Source: Geobacteraceae bacterium
GTDB taxonomy: Bacteria > Desulfobacterota > Desulfuromonadia > Geobacterales > DSM-12255
Assembly (NCBI GenBank): GCA_013377075.1
Contig: JACABD010000004.1
Span: 1 to 64,000, forward strand
Length of the DNA stretch: 64,000 nucleotides
Direction: 5' to 3'
A model generated the notes under the pieces. It saw nothing but the letters and a program-made list of their open reading frames with translations. It was not told the DNA's origin and searched no databases. Numbering within the stretch: position 1 is the stretch's first letter; every line of letters starts with the position of its first letter. Shown piece by piece: positions 15,024 through 26,044 of the stretch. The translations under genes were made by a program, and so were the position numbers.

Positions 15024-18000
15024 TTGAAGCGTCTAATTATTTTATCTCGTCTGATTCCATTACTGCTTATCTGCCCTCTGATTTTAGCAACTTACGGCAC
15101 TCTTCATGCTGCTGCACAGTGTTATGACTGTCACGGCAGCAAGAGCGGGCAAGACTATCGTCCTCTTGATGACGCCTTCAGAAACAGATCTTCAGGCGGC
15201 TTTCAAGGCAACCATCGAACCCATCTGCAGTCTTCTGCACGGGCAGCAGATTGTGCGCCCTGCCACCCCGGGAGTTCAGGCTACAACTCCTCGCACCGAA
15301 ACGGAGTCATAGAACTTTCAAACAGGATCAACTCCTCTCCTCTGGCAGCCGGCTATAGAAGCGGCATGACAGCCATCCCACAGACTACTACCCCTGCTTT
15401 AGGTAACTGCAGCAATGTCAACTGTCACTTTGAATCAGATACCCTGACATGGGGGAGCCTACCTCTGTCCAGGAATTCATGCTCAAGTTGTCACCAAACG
15501 CCGCCAACCGATGGAGCTCACGGCAAGAAGCATGGCCTTTACTATGGCACTGATCAGGCTAGCTGTACAAAATGCCATCCCGACCATCAGTCAAATCTGG
15601 ACCATGCGTTAGAGTCCGGCAAACGGCCACTCAATGTCCAGTTCAGCGGGACTAACATGCAAGGCCGCTACACAAGCGGCAGCACAGGCTATCCAAATTA
15701 TCTGCCCAGTCAGAATCCTGCGCGAAACGGAACCTGCACCGCCATCTACTGCCATAGTGACGGTCGTGGCGGCCCGCCGACCATAGCGCCGAGATGGTCA
15801 GACCCCAACAGTACAAAGTGTTTCTCCTGCCACAAAGGTGCTTCCGGCGACAGCACCCAGGCCAACTGTGTCTCAATCCAGGGGGCCTGGAGCAGTGCCC
15901 GTAACATCTGTACTCCTGACGTCACCATGTCCAGCAACGGCCACCATCGCCTGGTCGGGCCGCAATGGATCAGGAAATACCCTTGCACCTATTGCCATAA
16001 CCAGTCAGTTGCCGAAGTTTTCGATGCAAACGGAAAGATTACCGGAGATGGCGGAATCCGCTTTGTAAATTTTTCGACAAGGCATGTAAACGGTACTGTA
16101 AATGTGGCAATCGCCTCACAGTGGAACGTAGTGGGTCTGCCTCCGGCAAGCTTTAACAGCACAACAAAAGCATGCACAAACCTCTACTGCCACAGCGACG
16201 GCACGGCAATTCCTGAAGATATCAGACAGATAGGCTGGTCTGAGAAGACGGACTGCAACTCCTGTCACGGCCATCCACGCGGAACCTGCAACACAGTTTT
16301 GTGTCACGACGGCAGAACCGACAGCAATGGCAAAACCTGGGCAGTATTAACAGGCTGGCCCGCAGGGAGTGAGTGGATGGGGGCCATGCCGATGTTCCTC
16401 AATGAGGGACAGGGGACAGCTCATGCAAACTCCCATGCACGCCATATCCAGACCAATATGACGTGCGATAACTGCCATGCGAAGACCGTTGTCAATGGCA
16501 CATGTACAGTCTGTCACACTACCGGTATTCCAAGCGGTACAATGTCCGAAGTTGCCCATGTAAATCCGGAAAAACATGTTAACAAAAGGAAAGATGTCGA
16601 TTTCAAGGATGGCGGAACCTATGACGAAAACACCAAAAAGTGCAGCAGTACCGCCTGCCATATCGGTGTAGATCCGGTTTGGGGAGGATCGGTCAACACT
16701 ATCATAATCTGCATCTCATGCCATAAGACGACAACCGCAACCGGAGGGGATGTTGACAGCTACGGTTTTGCTGCCAATACGACCCGGGCAAAAATCAACC
16801 TTGATGAATGGTCATTCAGCGGCCATGGTCGCTATTCATCGGCGGCTCTAACCGGAAAATATCCGGTGTCAGGCAATCCGGCAGCAGGGTTTCCCATCGA
16901 CAACCCGTGTTGGTACTGTCATGACAACAGCGTCCTTCATAATGACGCAACAAACCCGTTCCGCCTGCGCCAGCATGACCAGTTCAGCAAGCGTTTTGAC
17001 AAGGAGTGCGTATACTGCCACATGCAGGGCTACGACAGCGAATGTCTCGGCTGCCACAACTCGGTTGAATCACTATCTCCGCAGCTTAAATCATCAATCG
17101 TGATTACAAAACATAGCGGCGTCACCTATCTCAGTGGCTGTACTGTTTCAAGCTGCCACGACAGCGACGCAAAGATGCATAAATCAGGTGTTACAAGTTT
17201 CTGGACAGCCGATCAGAAGACCGATGTAAAAAACCAGTATGTCATGATGGGGGTCTGCCTTAAATGCCATGACGATGACTCTGCCAACCAGTGTAATGGC
17301 TGCCATGATTACAGTCTTCCCAAATATCAGCTTGGTTTTGATCCTGGCACCGGCTTCAGAAAACCGAAAAAAGCCCGCGCCTCTTCCGCTCACTTCGGCA
17401 TGAAGCATTACGCCGGATTTCTTTCATCAGGCGGCTGGGAGCTGGATTCAAACGGCCATACAAAGGGAATCTGGCGCGGCGGCAAGTTCTGCTGGGACTG
17501 CCATGATCCCCATGGCGACAGCAACATCTACATGATCCACGACAAGGTCGCTACAACCACTGACGGCAAGTTCGGCATTCCGCTGACCAGGGCAACCGTC
17601 GTCTTCACCAAAAAGCAGAGCGGCTCAGATTATGCCAACTCTGATCCGTTCAAGCCGTATAACGGCATCTGCAATGTCTGCCATACTGCTGCCAGCAGGC
17701 ACTATACGGCGACCAGAGGTGACGGGCATAACTCCGGCAGAATCTGTACTGACTGCCATCAGCACCGTTTTGCTGACAGCCATGCCAATGGCAATCCGTG
17801 CAACAGCTGCCACGCCAACAGCAAGCCAGTGCCGAAACATGCGGCATTCGGCCTGCCCCAGGACTGCACCAAATGCCACAGCGGCATCATCAACAAGCGC
17901 ATGGATATCATGGGGCAGTTTAACGGCAACTCCCACCATATTCAGGGTGTAGCCGTAACAAACAAGCAGTGCTACAAATGTCACTGGGAGGCCACGGCAG

Positions 18001-19601
18001 AGGGCTTTATCGATCGCAAATATCATGAGGGATATGACTATAAAGTCTATACTTCTGTACCGAATGCAAAGGTCGACCTGGTAATCTGGCAGGCTGGCGT
18101 GCGGCCTACTTTTTACAGTTCGACTACTGCAGTGCAGTTTCTTGCTAAAAATGTTGGTACATCCGGAGAACGGGCAGAGGCGGCCAAGGTCACCAACCAC
18201 TGCCTTGGTTGTCACAGCGACCAGAACAACAACACCGATCCTTTTGGTGACTGCAAAACCCCGCGTCAGTATGCCTGGGACTTCCAGAGCGTTGCTGCAC
18301 GCTATTCCCAGATCGGCACAACCCAGTGGGGCAAGGTCAATTCAACTGCATACCCAAATGCCAACCAGAAAGACACTGTCACCAAGGCATTCTCTGCCCA
18401 CGGCAATGCTGCCAATAACCAGGGTGGCTACAGCCTGACAAGCGGCACAGACAGCAGCATCCCGAATCTGCGCGGCAGCCAGAACGTCCAGTGCTACGAC
18501 TGCCACAGCTCCCACGGCTCCAAGGTGACCGGCGTGACATCAAGCTATATGACTTTCAACGGCACCTACAACGGTGCAAACCTGAAAGAGACCCAGGCAG
18601 GCAAGGGTGGTTACGGCATGAGCTACAGAGCCTCTGCCAACACGACTTCAGGGGCAATCAACCCGTATAATGCCGGAGCCGGCCAGTGCTTCGACTGCCA
18701 TAACAGCCAGAACAGCGGCACAACACCATGGGGATACCAGTCGACATTCGGTGCAACCGCACCGGTAAGCGGCTACAACGACTCGCTCCGCTTCGGTGTC
18801 ACTGGCAGCAGTCCGAGCCAGTACGCCTACAAGCGGAACAGACCGGCTGTCGGCGGCCATATGAAAGCCGAGAGTTTCCTCAACAGGACTACCTCTGCAC
18901 AAAACAAGATAAACGGGCTCTGCACACCCTGCCATGATCCACACGGTGTCAGCCCGACACTGGGGAGCAAGCAGGCCTATGCAATTCCGCTATTGAAAGG
19001 GACCTGGATGACCTCGCCATATCGTGAAGATGCGGCAATGCCTGTCAATGGCGGCTACGTAGGCCCGCCAAATCTCGACCCTGCACCACTGGCGTTCACG
19101 GATCAGCGTTCATTCGATGGCAACAGGATTTCCCAGAGCGACAGCCAGTTTGCCGGGCTATGCCTGCGCTGTCACAACAAAAGCACTCTTACAAAAGACG
19201 CCTGCTCCAACCCTGCATTCAATAACAACAGCTCCCAATGCAAGTCCAGCGGCGCAACCTGGCGACCAAACTCCTGGAAGAGCAAGGACAGGGTTCACGA
19301 ATCGGTCAGGGACTGGAAAAGTTCAAACAATAAAATCCAGCACTCCTACACCTGCTCAAAGTGTCATGCACCCCACTCCGGCAATATGCCGCGGCTGCTG
19401 GTAACGAACTGCTTTGACTGGAAGCACCGTGGTCAGCAACAGTCGGGCGGGTCGTACCCGGCAGATGGAAACAGCAATTATTGGGATCCAGGCGGGCCGG
19501 ATGGTTCAGAAAACGGCCCGGGTAGTGGCGGGGGTCAGATGCCCGACTGCCATCCCGGAGCCTGGCCTGACAACTCATGGAACGTGGTGACGCCATGGTA
19601 A
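15024..19601 (+). CDS. Giant multihaem c-type cytochrome (33 CXnCH motifs)
   Basis: 1,525 residues from a TTG start with GGAGG seven bases upstream. A Sec signal peptide (about residues 1-30) is followed by 33 haem-type motifs by my reading: 27 CX2CH and 6 CX4CH. All six CX4CH motifs (for example CSNVNCH, CTAIYCH, CTNLYCH) lie in the N-terminal half; motifs in the second half are all CX2CH. This mixed pattern is the Geobacter CX4CH/CX2CH family. Such proteins are secreted or surface-attached and take part in electron transfer across or outside the outer membrane. Whether CX4CH sites carry haem is not certain. The last 100 residues are Gly/Ser/Asn-rich with no further CXnCH motif. A giant propeller/FN3 gene starts 44 bases after the stop, probably the same operon. 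Confidence 0.93.
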   Translation: MKRLIILSRLIPLLLICPLILATYGTLHAAAQCYDCHGSKSGQDYRPLDDAFRNRSSGGFQGNHRTHLQSSARAADCAPCHPGSSGYNSSHRNGVIELSNRINSSPLAAGYRSGMTAIPQTTTPALGNCSNVNCHFESDTLTWGSLPLSRNSCSSCHQTPPTDGAHGKKHGLYYGTDQASCTKCHPDHQSNLDHALESGKRPLNVQFSGTNMQGRYTSGSTGYPNYLPSQNPARNGTCTAIYCHSDGRGGPPTIAPRWSDPNSTKCFSCHKGASGDSTQANCVSIQGAWSSARNICTPDVTMSSNGHHRLVGPQWIRKYPCTYCHNQSVAEVFDANGKITGDGGIRFVNFSTRHVNGTVNVAIASQWNVVGLPPASFNSTTKACTNLYCHSDGTAIPEDIRQIGWSEKTDCNSCHGHPRGTCNTVLCHDGRTDSNGKTWAVLTGWPAGSEWMGAMPMFLNEGQGTAHANSHARHIQTNMTCDNCHAKTVVNGTCTVCHTTGIPSGTMSEVAHVNPEKHVNKRKDVDFKDGGTYDENTKKCSSTACHIGVDPVWGGSVNTIIICISCHKTTTATGGDVDSYGFAANTTRAKINLDEWSFSGHGRYSSAALTGKYPVSGNPAAGFPIDNPCWYCHDNSVLHNDATNPFRLRQHDQFSKRFDKECVYCHMQGYDSECLGCHNSVESLSPQLKSSIVITKHSGVTYLSGCTVSSCHDSDAKMHKSGVTSFWTADQKTDVKNQYVMMGVCLKCHDDDSANQCNGCHDYSLPKYQLGFDPGTGFRKPKKARASSAHFGMKHYAGFLSSGGWELDSNGHTKGIWRGGKFCWDCHDPHGDSNIYMIHDKVATTTDGKFGIPLTRATVVFTKKQSGSDYANSDPFKPYNGICNVCHTAASRHYTATRGDGHNSGRICTDCHQHRFADSHANGNPCNSCHANSKPVPKHAAFGLPQDCTKCHSGIINKRMDIMGQFNGNSHHIQGVAVTNKQCYKCHWEATAEGFIDRKYHEGYDYKVYTSVPNAKVDLVIWQAGVRPTFYSSTTAVQFLAKNVGTSGERAEAAKVTNHCLGCHSDQNNNTDPFGDCKTPRQYAWDFQSVAARYSQIGTTQWGKVNSTAYPNANQKDTVTKAFSAHGNAANNQGGYSLTSGTDSSIPNLRGSQNVQCYDCHSSHGSKVTGVTSSYMTFNGTYNGANLKETQAGKGGYGMSYRASANTTSGAINPYNAGAGQCFDCHNSQNSGTTPWGYQSTFGATAPVSGYNDSLRFGVTGSSPSQYAYKRNRPAVGGHMKAESFLNRTTSAQNKINGLCTPCHDPHGVSPTLGSKQAYAIPLLKGTWMTSPYREDAAMPVNGGYVGPPNLDPAPLAFTDQRSFDGNRISQSDSQFAGLCLRCHNKSTLTKDACSNPAFNNNSSQCKSSGATWRPNSWKSKDRVHESVRDWKSSNNKIQHSYTCSKCHAPHSGNMPRLLVTNCFDWKHRGQQQSGGSYPADGNSNYWDPGGPDGSENGPGSGGGQMPDCHPGAWPDNSWNVVTPW

Positions 19602-19645
19602 AAACATATGGAATATCCGAATTAATGAAAAGCAGGGGAGTTCTA

Positions 19646-22600
19646 ATGATACAGAGAACCTCTAAATTCAGAAGATTAGCTGACAGGCTACTCCTTTTTG
19701 TCATGGCGCTACTGTTTGTGGCCGGAACCGTGCAACAGACCTTTGCCGCCGGAGGCGCCATCATCTGGCAGGCTGGCGACGGCCAGAGCGGCAAACAGAT
19801 AGCCAAGTCCTCGGCAAGCGACAGCCAGGGTAGCGTAATCGTCACCGGCTATCAGAACCTTGGCAGCTATGACAGTTATATGACCACCAAATTCAAGGCA
19901 GACGGCAGCGGCGTGGCATGGCGTGCCACCTTTGCCCGGGCAAACGGTAACTGCCAGGCAACAGCCGTCGCAATTGACAGTAGCGACAACGTCATAGTCA
20001 CAGGCTATGCCTGGAACGGCGTCAACAACGACATCCAGACCATCAAATACAGCGGCAGTGACGGCACAGTCCTCTGGCAGCACACCTGGAACGGCGCTGC
20101 CAACGGCAATGACCGGGCCGCTGCAGTTGCAATCGACAATCTCAACAACATCTATGTCGGCGGCTCAACGCAAGGGACTTCCGGCGCCGATGACCTCGTC
20201 ATCATCAAATACCTCGCCACCGGCCCCTTAAACAACCTCCCTGCCTGGCAGGTCAGCTACAACGGCCCGGCAAACGGCATGGACAATCTCTATGACCTGA
20301 CCGCCGGAGCAAGCGGCATAGCCGCCACCGGCTGGTCCTATAACGGCAGCAGCTTTGACATGCTCACCATCAAATACGACCTCTCCGGCAACAAGCTCTG
20401 GGAGAGCCGCTACCAGTCAGTTGGCGGCGCAATGGGTAAAAAAGTAAAAATGGATGCCAGCGGCAACGTCATAGTCACCGGCTATGCAGCAGATGCCGTA
20501 TCAAAAAACATCTACACCGCCAAATACAAAAGCAGTGACGGCAGCAAACTCTGGGAGAGAACCTACTCAAGCTCCGATGGCAGCGACGAAGAGGCCAATG
20601 ACCTCTACGTTGACACAACCGGTGAAGTCTTTCTAACCGGCTACACCTTCCTCAACGCCGGACTGAACAAAGTCTTCTACACCGCCAGATACAGCGGCAC
20701 CGCAGGAGCTCTCCTCTGGGATGCCACCTCCAATTCCGGCGGAGATGCCGACGAAGCAGTCGCCATCACCGTTGATGGCAGCGGCGACGTCTATGTAACC
20801 GGCTACACAGTCTCCGGCGGCAACTACGACTTCCTCACCATCAAATACCAGCGTGACAGCGGCCTTGAGAGATGGTTATTCCCCTTTAACGGCGCAGCCA
20901 GCTTGAATGACCGTCCCGTCGGCATCAGCATGTCGCCAATCGGAGAAGTCCTTCTTGGTGGCTGGTCCGAAGCCGGAAACAACAATCCTGACTTTTACGC
21001 CCTCAAGCTCGACCCTGAACAGCTGCCAAGACCGACCGCCCTTGTTGCCACCACCCTTTCCAACAGCAGCATCCAGCTGACCTGGGCAGATAACTCCAGC
21101 AGTGAAGAGAGCTTCAGCGTAGAGCGCAAACTTGGCGAAAACGGAAGTTACAGCACCGTTGCCACCCTTGACCCGGGCAGCACCAGCTACAGCGACATCG
21201 GCCTCAGCATCAACAACACCTACTACTACCGGGTAAGGGCCTACAACACAGCCCAGGGGTTCTCCCACTACAGCAACGAAGCCCACGCCCTCACCGCCAC
21301 CTACAACAACATCGCCTTTGCCAGAACAGCCATCTACACCAGCCCCGACAACCTTAATGACACCCCGACCGCCCTTGCAATGGGCCCGGACGAGAACCCG
21401 GTAATGACCGGCTACAGCCAGACCGCAGCATTTGGCAACAACTACCTCACCCTGAAACTGAACCGGTCCGACCTGAGCACAATCTGGAACGCCCAGTACG
21501 ACGACCCTGACAGCGGCACTGACGAAGCTCTCTGCATGGTAGTGGACTCAAACAACAGCACCATGGTCTCCGGCCATGCGAACCTTTACTACAGCCTTGT
21601 CGGCAAGAACATCCCCTCCATTCTCACCCTGAAATACCCGTCATACGGCCCACCGGAGAGCTGGACCAAGCAGTATAACGGTCCAGGAGGGATAGATGAC
21701 CGCCCCAGAGCCGTAGCTGCCTCAATTGACTCAGCAAACAGTGTCGCAGTTGTCGGCTATGGCCTGAACAGCGCTGAAAACATCGACATCTACGTCCTCA
21801 AATACACAAAAACAGGCGCACTTGCCTGGGCTGCACCCCCCTTTGACGGTCCCGGACATGGTCATGACATCCCCAGTGGCGCCGCATTCGGCCCGGACGG
21901 CAGCATCTATGTAACCGGTTACAGCGAAACAGCAACCGCTAGCGGCAGATACAACCTCTTCACCGCAAAATACAACGGCAGCAGCGGCGCCCTCATCTGG
22001 TCAGATCTTTACACCCCCCAAGTAAACGGCGACAACCGCAGCAACGCAATCGTCGTTGATGCCGCAGGCGACGTCTACATCACCGGCCGCGCCACAAATG
22101 CATCGGGCAACAGCGACATATACACCATCAAATACAGCGGCAGCAGCAGTATCCCCCAGCGTCTCTGGGAACACTCATTTGACGGCACAGGCCACGGCGA
22201 TGACAACGGTGTCAGCATCAAGTTAGACCCCTATGACGGCGCACTAGTCGTTGCCGGCACAACCCTGACCGGCAGCGGTAACAACGACTTCGCCGCCCTG
22301 CGCTACAGTCCGGCCGGAGATCCCCTCTGGCAAAAAACAGTACTTCGCCCCAATAACGACGACACCCTCACCGGCATGGCAATAGATCCATCCGGCACCA
22401 TCTACCTCGCCGGAGACACCAGTAGCGGCATGAGCGTCGATATCCTTTCCGTCATACTTGACCCTACAGGAAACATCCTTGCCTACTCGACTTTTGATGG
22501 CAGCGGTCACAGTTTCGATCAGGCAATCGGCGTTGTTACCGACAGCAAAGGCGAAGCATTCATCGGCGGCTCAACAGTGAAGGCAGATGGCAACTCCAGC

Positions 22601-25600
22601 TATATCATCCTGAAACAGTCCAGCAGCAACTACATCATCCCGATCCCCACCCCCTTTGCCGCAACCCAGCAGGCCGACTACAGCAAGATCAGCCTTGCCT
22701 GGAGCAACAACCTGCCAGGCAGCAGCTTCCGGATCGAAAGGACCCCCGGGCCTGTCAGCTCAGGCAGCACCTGGACTCTCATCAACACAGCAGGCCCCGG
22801 AAGTACCGGCTACACAGACAACGGCCTCAACCCCGGGACAAACTACTGCTACCGGATAGAAGCGTTCAGCGGCAGCTTCTTCTCCAAACAGCTCATCAGC
22901 TGCGCCACCACAACCCTCCCCCAGCCCGTGATGTCATTAAGCCTTGTTTCGGCAACAGCAATCGACATCAGCTGGACAAATATTCCCGGCAACAGCGGCT
23001 ACAAACTTGAGCGGAGCACCGACAACATCACCTGGAGCCAGCTTGGCGCCAACCTCCCGGTCGATACAACCATCTTTCATGACAGCAGCCTTACTGCAGG
23101 CCAGGTCTACTACTACCGGGTCAGCACCCTGAGTGCATTCGGCCCCTCCCTGACAACAGTCCAGACAGCCCCCGTCCTTACAAGCGCAACAGCTGTCTCC
23201 AGTAGTGAAATAGATCTCGCCTGGCCATCTGTCAGCGGTGCAACAGCCTATCTTCTTGAGAACAGCATTGACAATGCAACCTGGAACCAGATTGCCTCAC
23301 AGCTGACAACCACCTATCAAAACCCCCTACTTCCACCGGGAGTAACCTACTACTACCGTCTCAAAGTCGTTACCAATGCAGGCACATCAATACCCAGCCT
23401 CGTCCGTTCGGCCCAGAGCTGGCCAGTGGCACCTGTTCTGAATTCGGTGACAGCCATAGCACCCAATCAGGTCAGCCTCTCCTGGGCCGGCAGCGCCGGT
23501 GCAACCGGCTACACAATCTGGGAGTCAACCTGCAGCAATAGCTGGGTCAGCTTTACCGGCTACAACAACGCCCAGTCAGTCTGGGTTCCGGTCGCTGTTT
23601 CACCCAATAACTGTGACCTTTATCCCCAGTACATAAGCTGGAGTAATCCAACTCAGGTTGGAACAGTCAGTGGGCATGATTCAACTGTATTTACCCGAAA
23701 CGGTGCACCGATCGGAGCCCGCAGCAGCTACTACGTCGTGGCAACAGCATCTTCAAGCGCTTCACCCGCCAGCAATACCCTCAAAACATGGACCCCTCCC
23801 CAGGCTACAACCTTGAGCGCAACCGTCACCGACACCTCAGTGAATGTGAGCTGGTCCACTGCGAACGTCACCACCAGTAATATCCTTGAAAGGAGCCTGA
23901 ACGGAACCAACGGCTGGACAACCATCTACACCAGCACCGGCAATGTCTATCCGACCAGTTACGGCTATAACGACACAGGGCGCTCACCTGCAACCACATA
24001 CTACTACCGGGTAACAAGCAGCGGAGTGGTTACACCCCAGGCTCTCAGCACGGTTCTGCCAGCGACCACCCTCTCAGGCGGCCCGGCAATAACGACACTT
24101 TCCCTTGCCGGTAACCAGATAACAGTAAACTGGAGCAACGTTGCCGGTAACCTTGGCTATAATGTCAAAAGATTGCACAGCTCAGAAGCCACGCCAACCT
24201 ACTGGTATGATGACGGCTATGTTTCAACCATGGTCGCCCAGGACGCAGTCTCTTTTATTGACAGCACCATTTCAGCCGGAAACGCCTACAAATATCAGGT
24301 GCAGGTGAAGTTTCCCGGCCCAGCGTTATCCGGTTGGGGGAGCGATTCAGGGCTCTGGAAGCGGATGGCGCCTGCCACTCCGACAAACGCATACACAAAC
24401 GGAATGTACCTTTCCTGGTACCAGAGCCCCGGCGCCACACTCTACACGATTCAGTACATGCAGCCGACAGGAAGCGACTGCTCCAGCGGAACCGCATGGA
24501 GTCAACTGACAACAACAACTTCGACCTCATACAATCCTGGCCTGTCAAATACAGGCTCATGGTGCTTCAAAGTTGCAGCCAGCAATGAATCAGGAGCTTC
24601 CAATTTCGGCACAGCCGCCATCTACCTGCCTCCGCCGACAACATTTACCCTCGGCACATCCACAGTCTCAACCATCCCCCTCTCCTGGAGCACTGTCCCC
24701 GGCAACAACGGCTACCAGATCGAGCGCTACCCATCCTACTATGGCTGCTGGAACCCCTATCCGATCTGGGGGACCTGCGGCCCGATCTGGAGCACGGTAA
24801 ACAACACCATAGCAGGAGCTACCAGTTATACCGATAGCGGTCTGGTCTCCAACACCGCCTACCAGTACCGGATCTCCACCAGAGTTCAAAATGGCGGCAG
24901 TAGTGGCCTGTCAGTCTCCAAACTGAGCTCTCCCACAAGCAAATCAACCCTGGCCCTTGGGAATATGACCCTGACCGGACTGACGGTGGACTCTTCATCC
25001 CAGATCACGGTTATCTGGTCCGATGTGACAGGCAACAACGGGTACAAACTCCAGCGAAGCCCTGATAACTATACCTGGACAGATGTTGTTACCACCGATC
25101 CTGGGGTTACAAGCTACAGCAACTCAGGACTGAGCAGCGGCACAAAATATTACTATCGCGGGCAGGCAAAGGACGGTGCAGGTACCTTCACCGCATTCAG
25201 CAATGTACTGAACGCCACAACACCCCTGCCGACCCCGGCCATAGCATCAGCAACCACCGCATCTGAATCCGCAATCAATCTATCCTGGCAGGTAGTTACC
25301 GGTGCAACAAATTACAAACTCTTCCGCTCCATAGGCGCAAGCGGCCCATGGACCCAGGTCACGAACCAGGCAGTTGCCTACTCAAGCAAATACTGCGGCC
25401 TCTACTCAACACCAAGCATGGATTGCAGCACACTCGTCCCGGTATTTACCAACTACGCCGATACCGGTCTGACGGAAAACACCAACTACTGCTACCAGGT
25501 CAAAGCCTGGAACTCGGTCATTGGTGACTCATCTCCAAGCAGCACCGTATGTGCTAACACCCTCTCCGTTGGCGGGCCGGTTCTAAGCACAGTCACAGCA

Positions 25601-25900
25601 TCACCGGTCACACGCTCGATTCAGCTTGGCTGGACATACAACCCTGCGACCTGCACCCCGATCCCATGCGCACCGGTACCGGACGGTTTCGAGATCTGGC
25701 GACTGGCCATGAATGGAGAGTGGGCGCTGCTGGCAACAACGGCGAATGTAACTACATTTACAGACAAGACGAATATAGAGCCGCTTAAAAACTACAGCTA
25801 CAAGGTGCGGGCGTTCAAGGGAACGGCAACTTCCAACTACAGTAATGTTCTGGGGAGTACGACGGCGTCATTCAATCCGAATGCCGGAACCTGCCCGTAA
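19646..25900 (+). CDS. Giant secreted protein: two beta-propeller arrays plus about twelve fibronectin type III domains
   Basis: 2,084 residues from the ATG at 19646, chosen because GGGGAG lies seven bases upstream and the product then starts with a normal signal peptide (QTFAAGG cut region); an in-frame ATG at 19577 overlaps the cytochrome gene. Residues about 30-455 hold eight repeats of the form VIVTGY..(D)I.TIKY (SBBP-type propeller). One FN3 domain follows, then a second set of eight such repeats (to about residue 1000), and then about eleven more FN3 domains, recognisable by I.LSW..V.G..GYKLERS and TYYYRV. No membrane anchor, PEP-CTERM or LPXTG-like sorting signal is visible. It likely acts as an extracellular scaffold or adhesin; its position after the cytochrome suggests a shared surface structure. 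Codon use strongly favours GGC and AAC. Confidence 0.88.
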   Translation: MIQRTSKFRRLADRLLLFVMALLFVAGTVQQTFAAGGAIIWQAGDGQSGKQIAKSSASDSQGSVIVTGYQNLGSYDSYMTTKFKADGSGVAWRATFARANGNCQATAVAIDSSDNVIVTGYAWNGVNNDIQTIKYSGSDGTVLWQHTWNGAANGNDRAAAVAIDNLNNIYVGGSTQGTSGADDLVIIKYLATGPLNNLPAWQVSYNGPANGMDNLYDLTAGASGIAATGWSYNGSSFDMLTIKYDLSGNKLWESRYQSVGGAMGKKVKMDASGNVIVTGYAADAVSKNIYTAKYKSSDGSKLWERTYSSSDGSDEEANDLYVDTTGEVFLTGYTFLNAGLNKVFYTARYSGTAGALLWDATSNSGGDADEAVAITVDGSGDVYVTGYTVSGGNYDFLTIKYQRDSGLERWLFPFNGAASLNDRPVGISMSPIGEVLLGGWSEAGNNNPDFYALKLDPEQLPRPTALVATTLSNSSIQLTWADNSSSEESFSVERKLGENGSYSTVATLDPGSTSYSDIGLSINNTYYYRVRAYNTAQGFSHYSNEAHALTATYNNIAFARTAIYTSPDNLNDTPTALAMGPDENPVMTGYSQTAAFGNNYLTLKLNRSDLSTIWNAQYDDPDSGTDEALCMVVDSNNSTMVSGHANLYYSLVGKNIPSILTLKYPSYGPPESWTKQYNGPGGIDDRPRAVAASIDSANSVAVVGYGLNSAENIDIYVLKYTKTGALAWAAPPFDGPGHGHDIPSGAAFGPDGSIYVTGYSETATASGRYNLFTAKYNGSSGALIWSDLYTPQVNGDNRSNAIVVDAAGDVYITGRATNASGNSDIYTIKYSGSSSIPQRLWEHSFDGTGHGDDNGVSIKLDPYDGALVVAGTTLTGSGNNDFAALRYSPAGDPLWQKTVLRPNNDDTLTGMAIDPSGTIYLAGDTSSGMSVDILSVILDPTGNILAYSTFDGSGHSFDQAIGVVTDSKGEAFIGGSTVKADGNSSYIILKQSSSNYIIPIPTPFAATQQADYSKISLAWSNNLPGSSFRIERTPGPVSSGSTWTLINTAGPGSTGYTDNGLNPGTNYCYRIEAFSGSFFSKQLISCATTTLPQPVMSLSLVSATAIDISWTNIPGNSGYKLERSTDNITWSQLGANLPVDTTIFHDSSLTAGQVYYYRVSTLSAFGPSLTTVQTAPVLTSATAVSSSEIDLAWPSVSGATAYLLENSIDNATWNQIASQLTTTYQNPLLPPGVTYYYRLKVVTNAGTSIPSLVRSAQSWPVAPVLNSVTAIAPNQVSLSWAGSAGATGYTIWESTCSNSWVSFTGYNNAQSVWVPVAVSPNNCDLYPQYISWSNPTQVGTVSGHDSTVFTRNGAPIGARSSYYVVATASSSASPASNTLKTWTPPQATTLSATVTDTSVNVSWSTANVTTSNILERSLNGTNGWTTIYTSTGNVYPTSYGYNDTGRSPATTYYYRVTSSGVVTPQALSTVLPATTLSGGPAITTLSLAGNQITVNWSNVAGNLGYNVKRLHSSEATPTYWYDDGYVSTMVAQDAVSFIDSTISAGNAYKYQVQVKFPGPALSGWGSDSGLWKRMAPATPTNAYTNGMYLSWYQSPGATLYTIQYMQPTGSDCSSGTAWSQLTTTTSTSYNPGLSNTGSWCFKVAASNESGASNFGTAAIYLPPPTTFTLGTSTVSTIPLSWSTVPGNNGYQIERYPSYYGCWNPYPIWGTCGPIWSTVNNTIAGATSYTDSGLVSNTAYQYRISTRVQNGGSSGLSVSKLSSPTSKSTLALGNMTLTGLTVDSSSQITVIWSDVTGNNGYKLQRSPDNYTWTDVVTTDPGVTSYSNSGLSSGTKYYYRGQAKDGAGTFTAFSNVLNATTPLPTPAIASATTASESAINLSWQVVTGATNYKLFRSIGASGPWTQVTNQAVAYSSKYCGLYSTPSMDCSTLVPVFTNYADTGLTENTNYCYQVKAWNSVIGDSSPSSTVCANTLSVGGPVLSTVTASPVTRSIQLGWTYNPATCTPIPCAPVPDGFEIWRLAMNGEWALLATTANVTTFTDKTNIEPLKNYSYKVRAFKGTATSNYSNVLGSTTASFNPNAGTCP

Positions 25901-26044
25901 ATTGCGTAAGATGAAAGCTACTTGAGGAGAGTCTTGAATTGGCCCAGATCAAAGACGGGATGGTACTTTTGCGGCACCGAAAGAACATGTAAAATAGATT
26001 GTGTAAATGGCCAAAATCGGTTGAAATCCCCAACTGGAGGAACC

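Noticed and set aside
17625-18215. 196-codon minus-strand frame inside the cytochrome gene
   Set aside because: It is antisense to CXnCH-rich coding sequence and has no motif or ribosome binding site.
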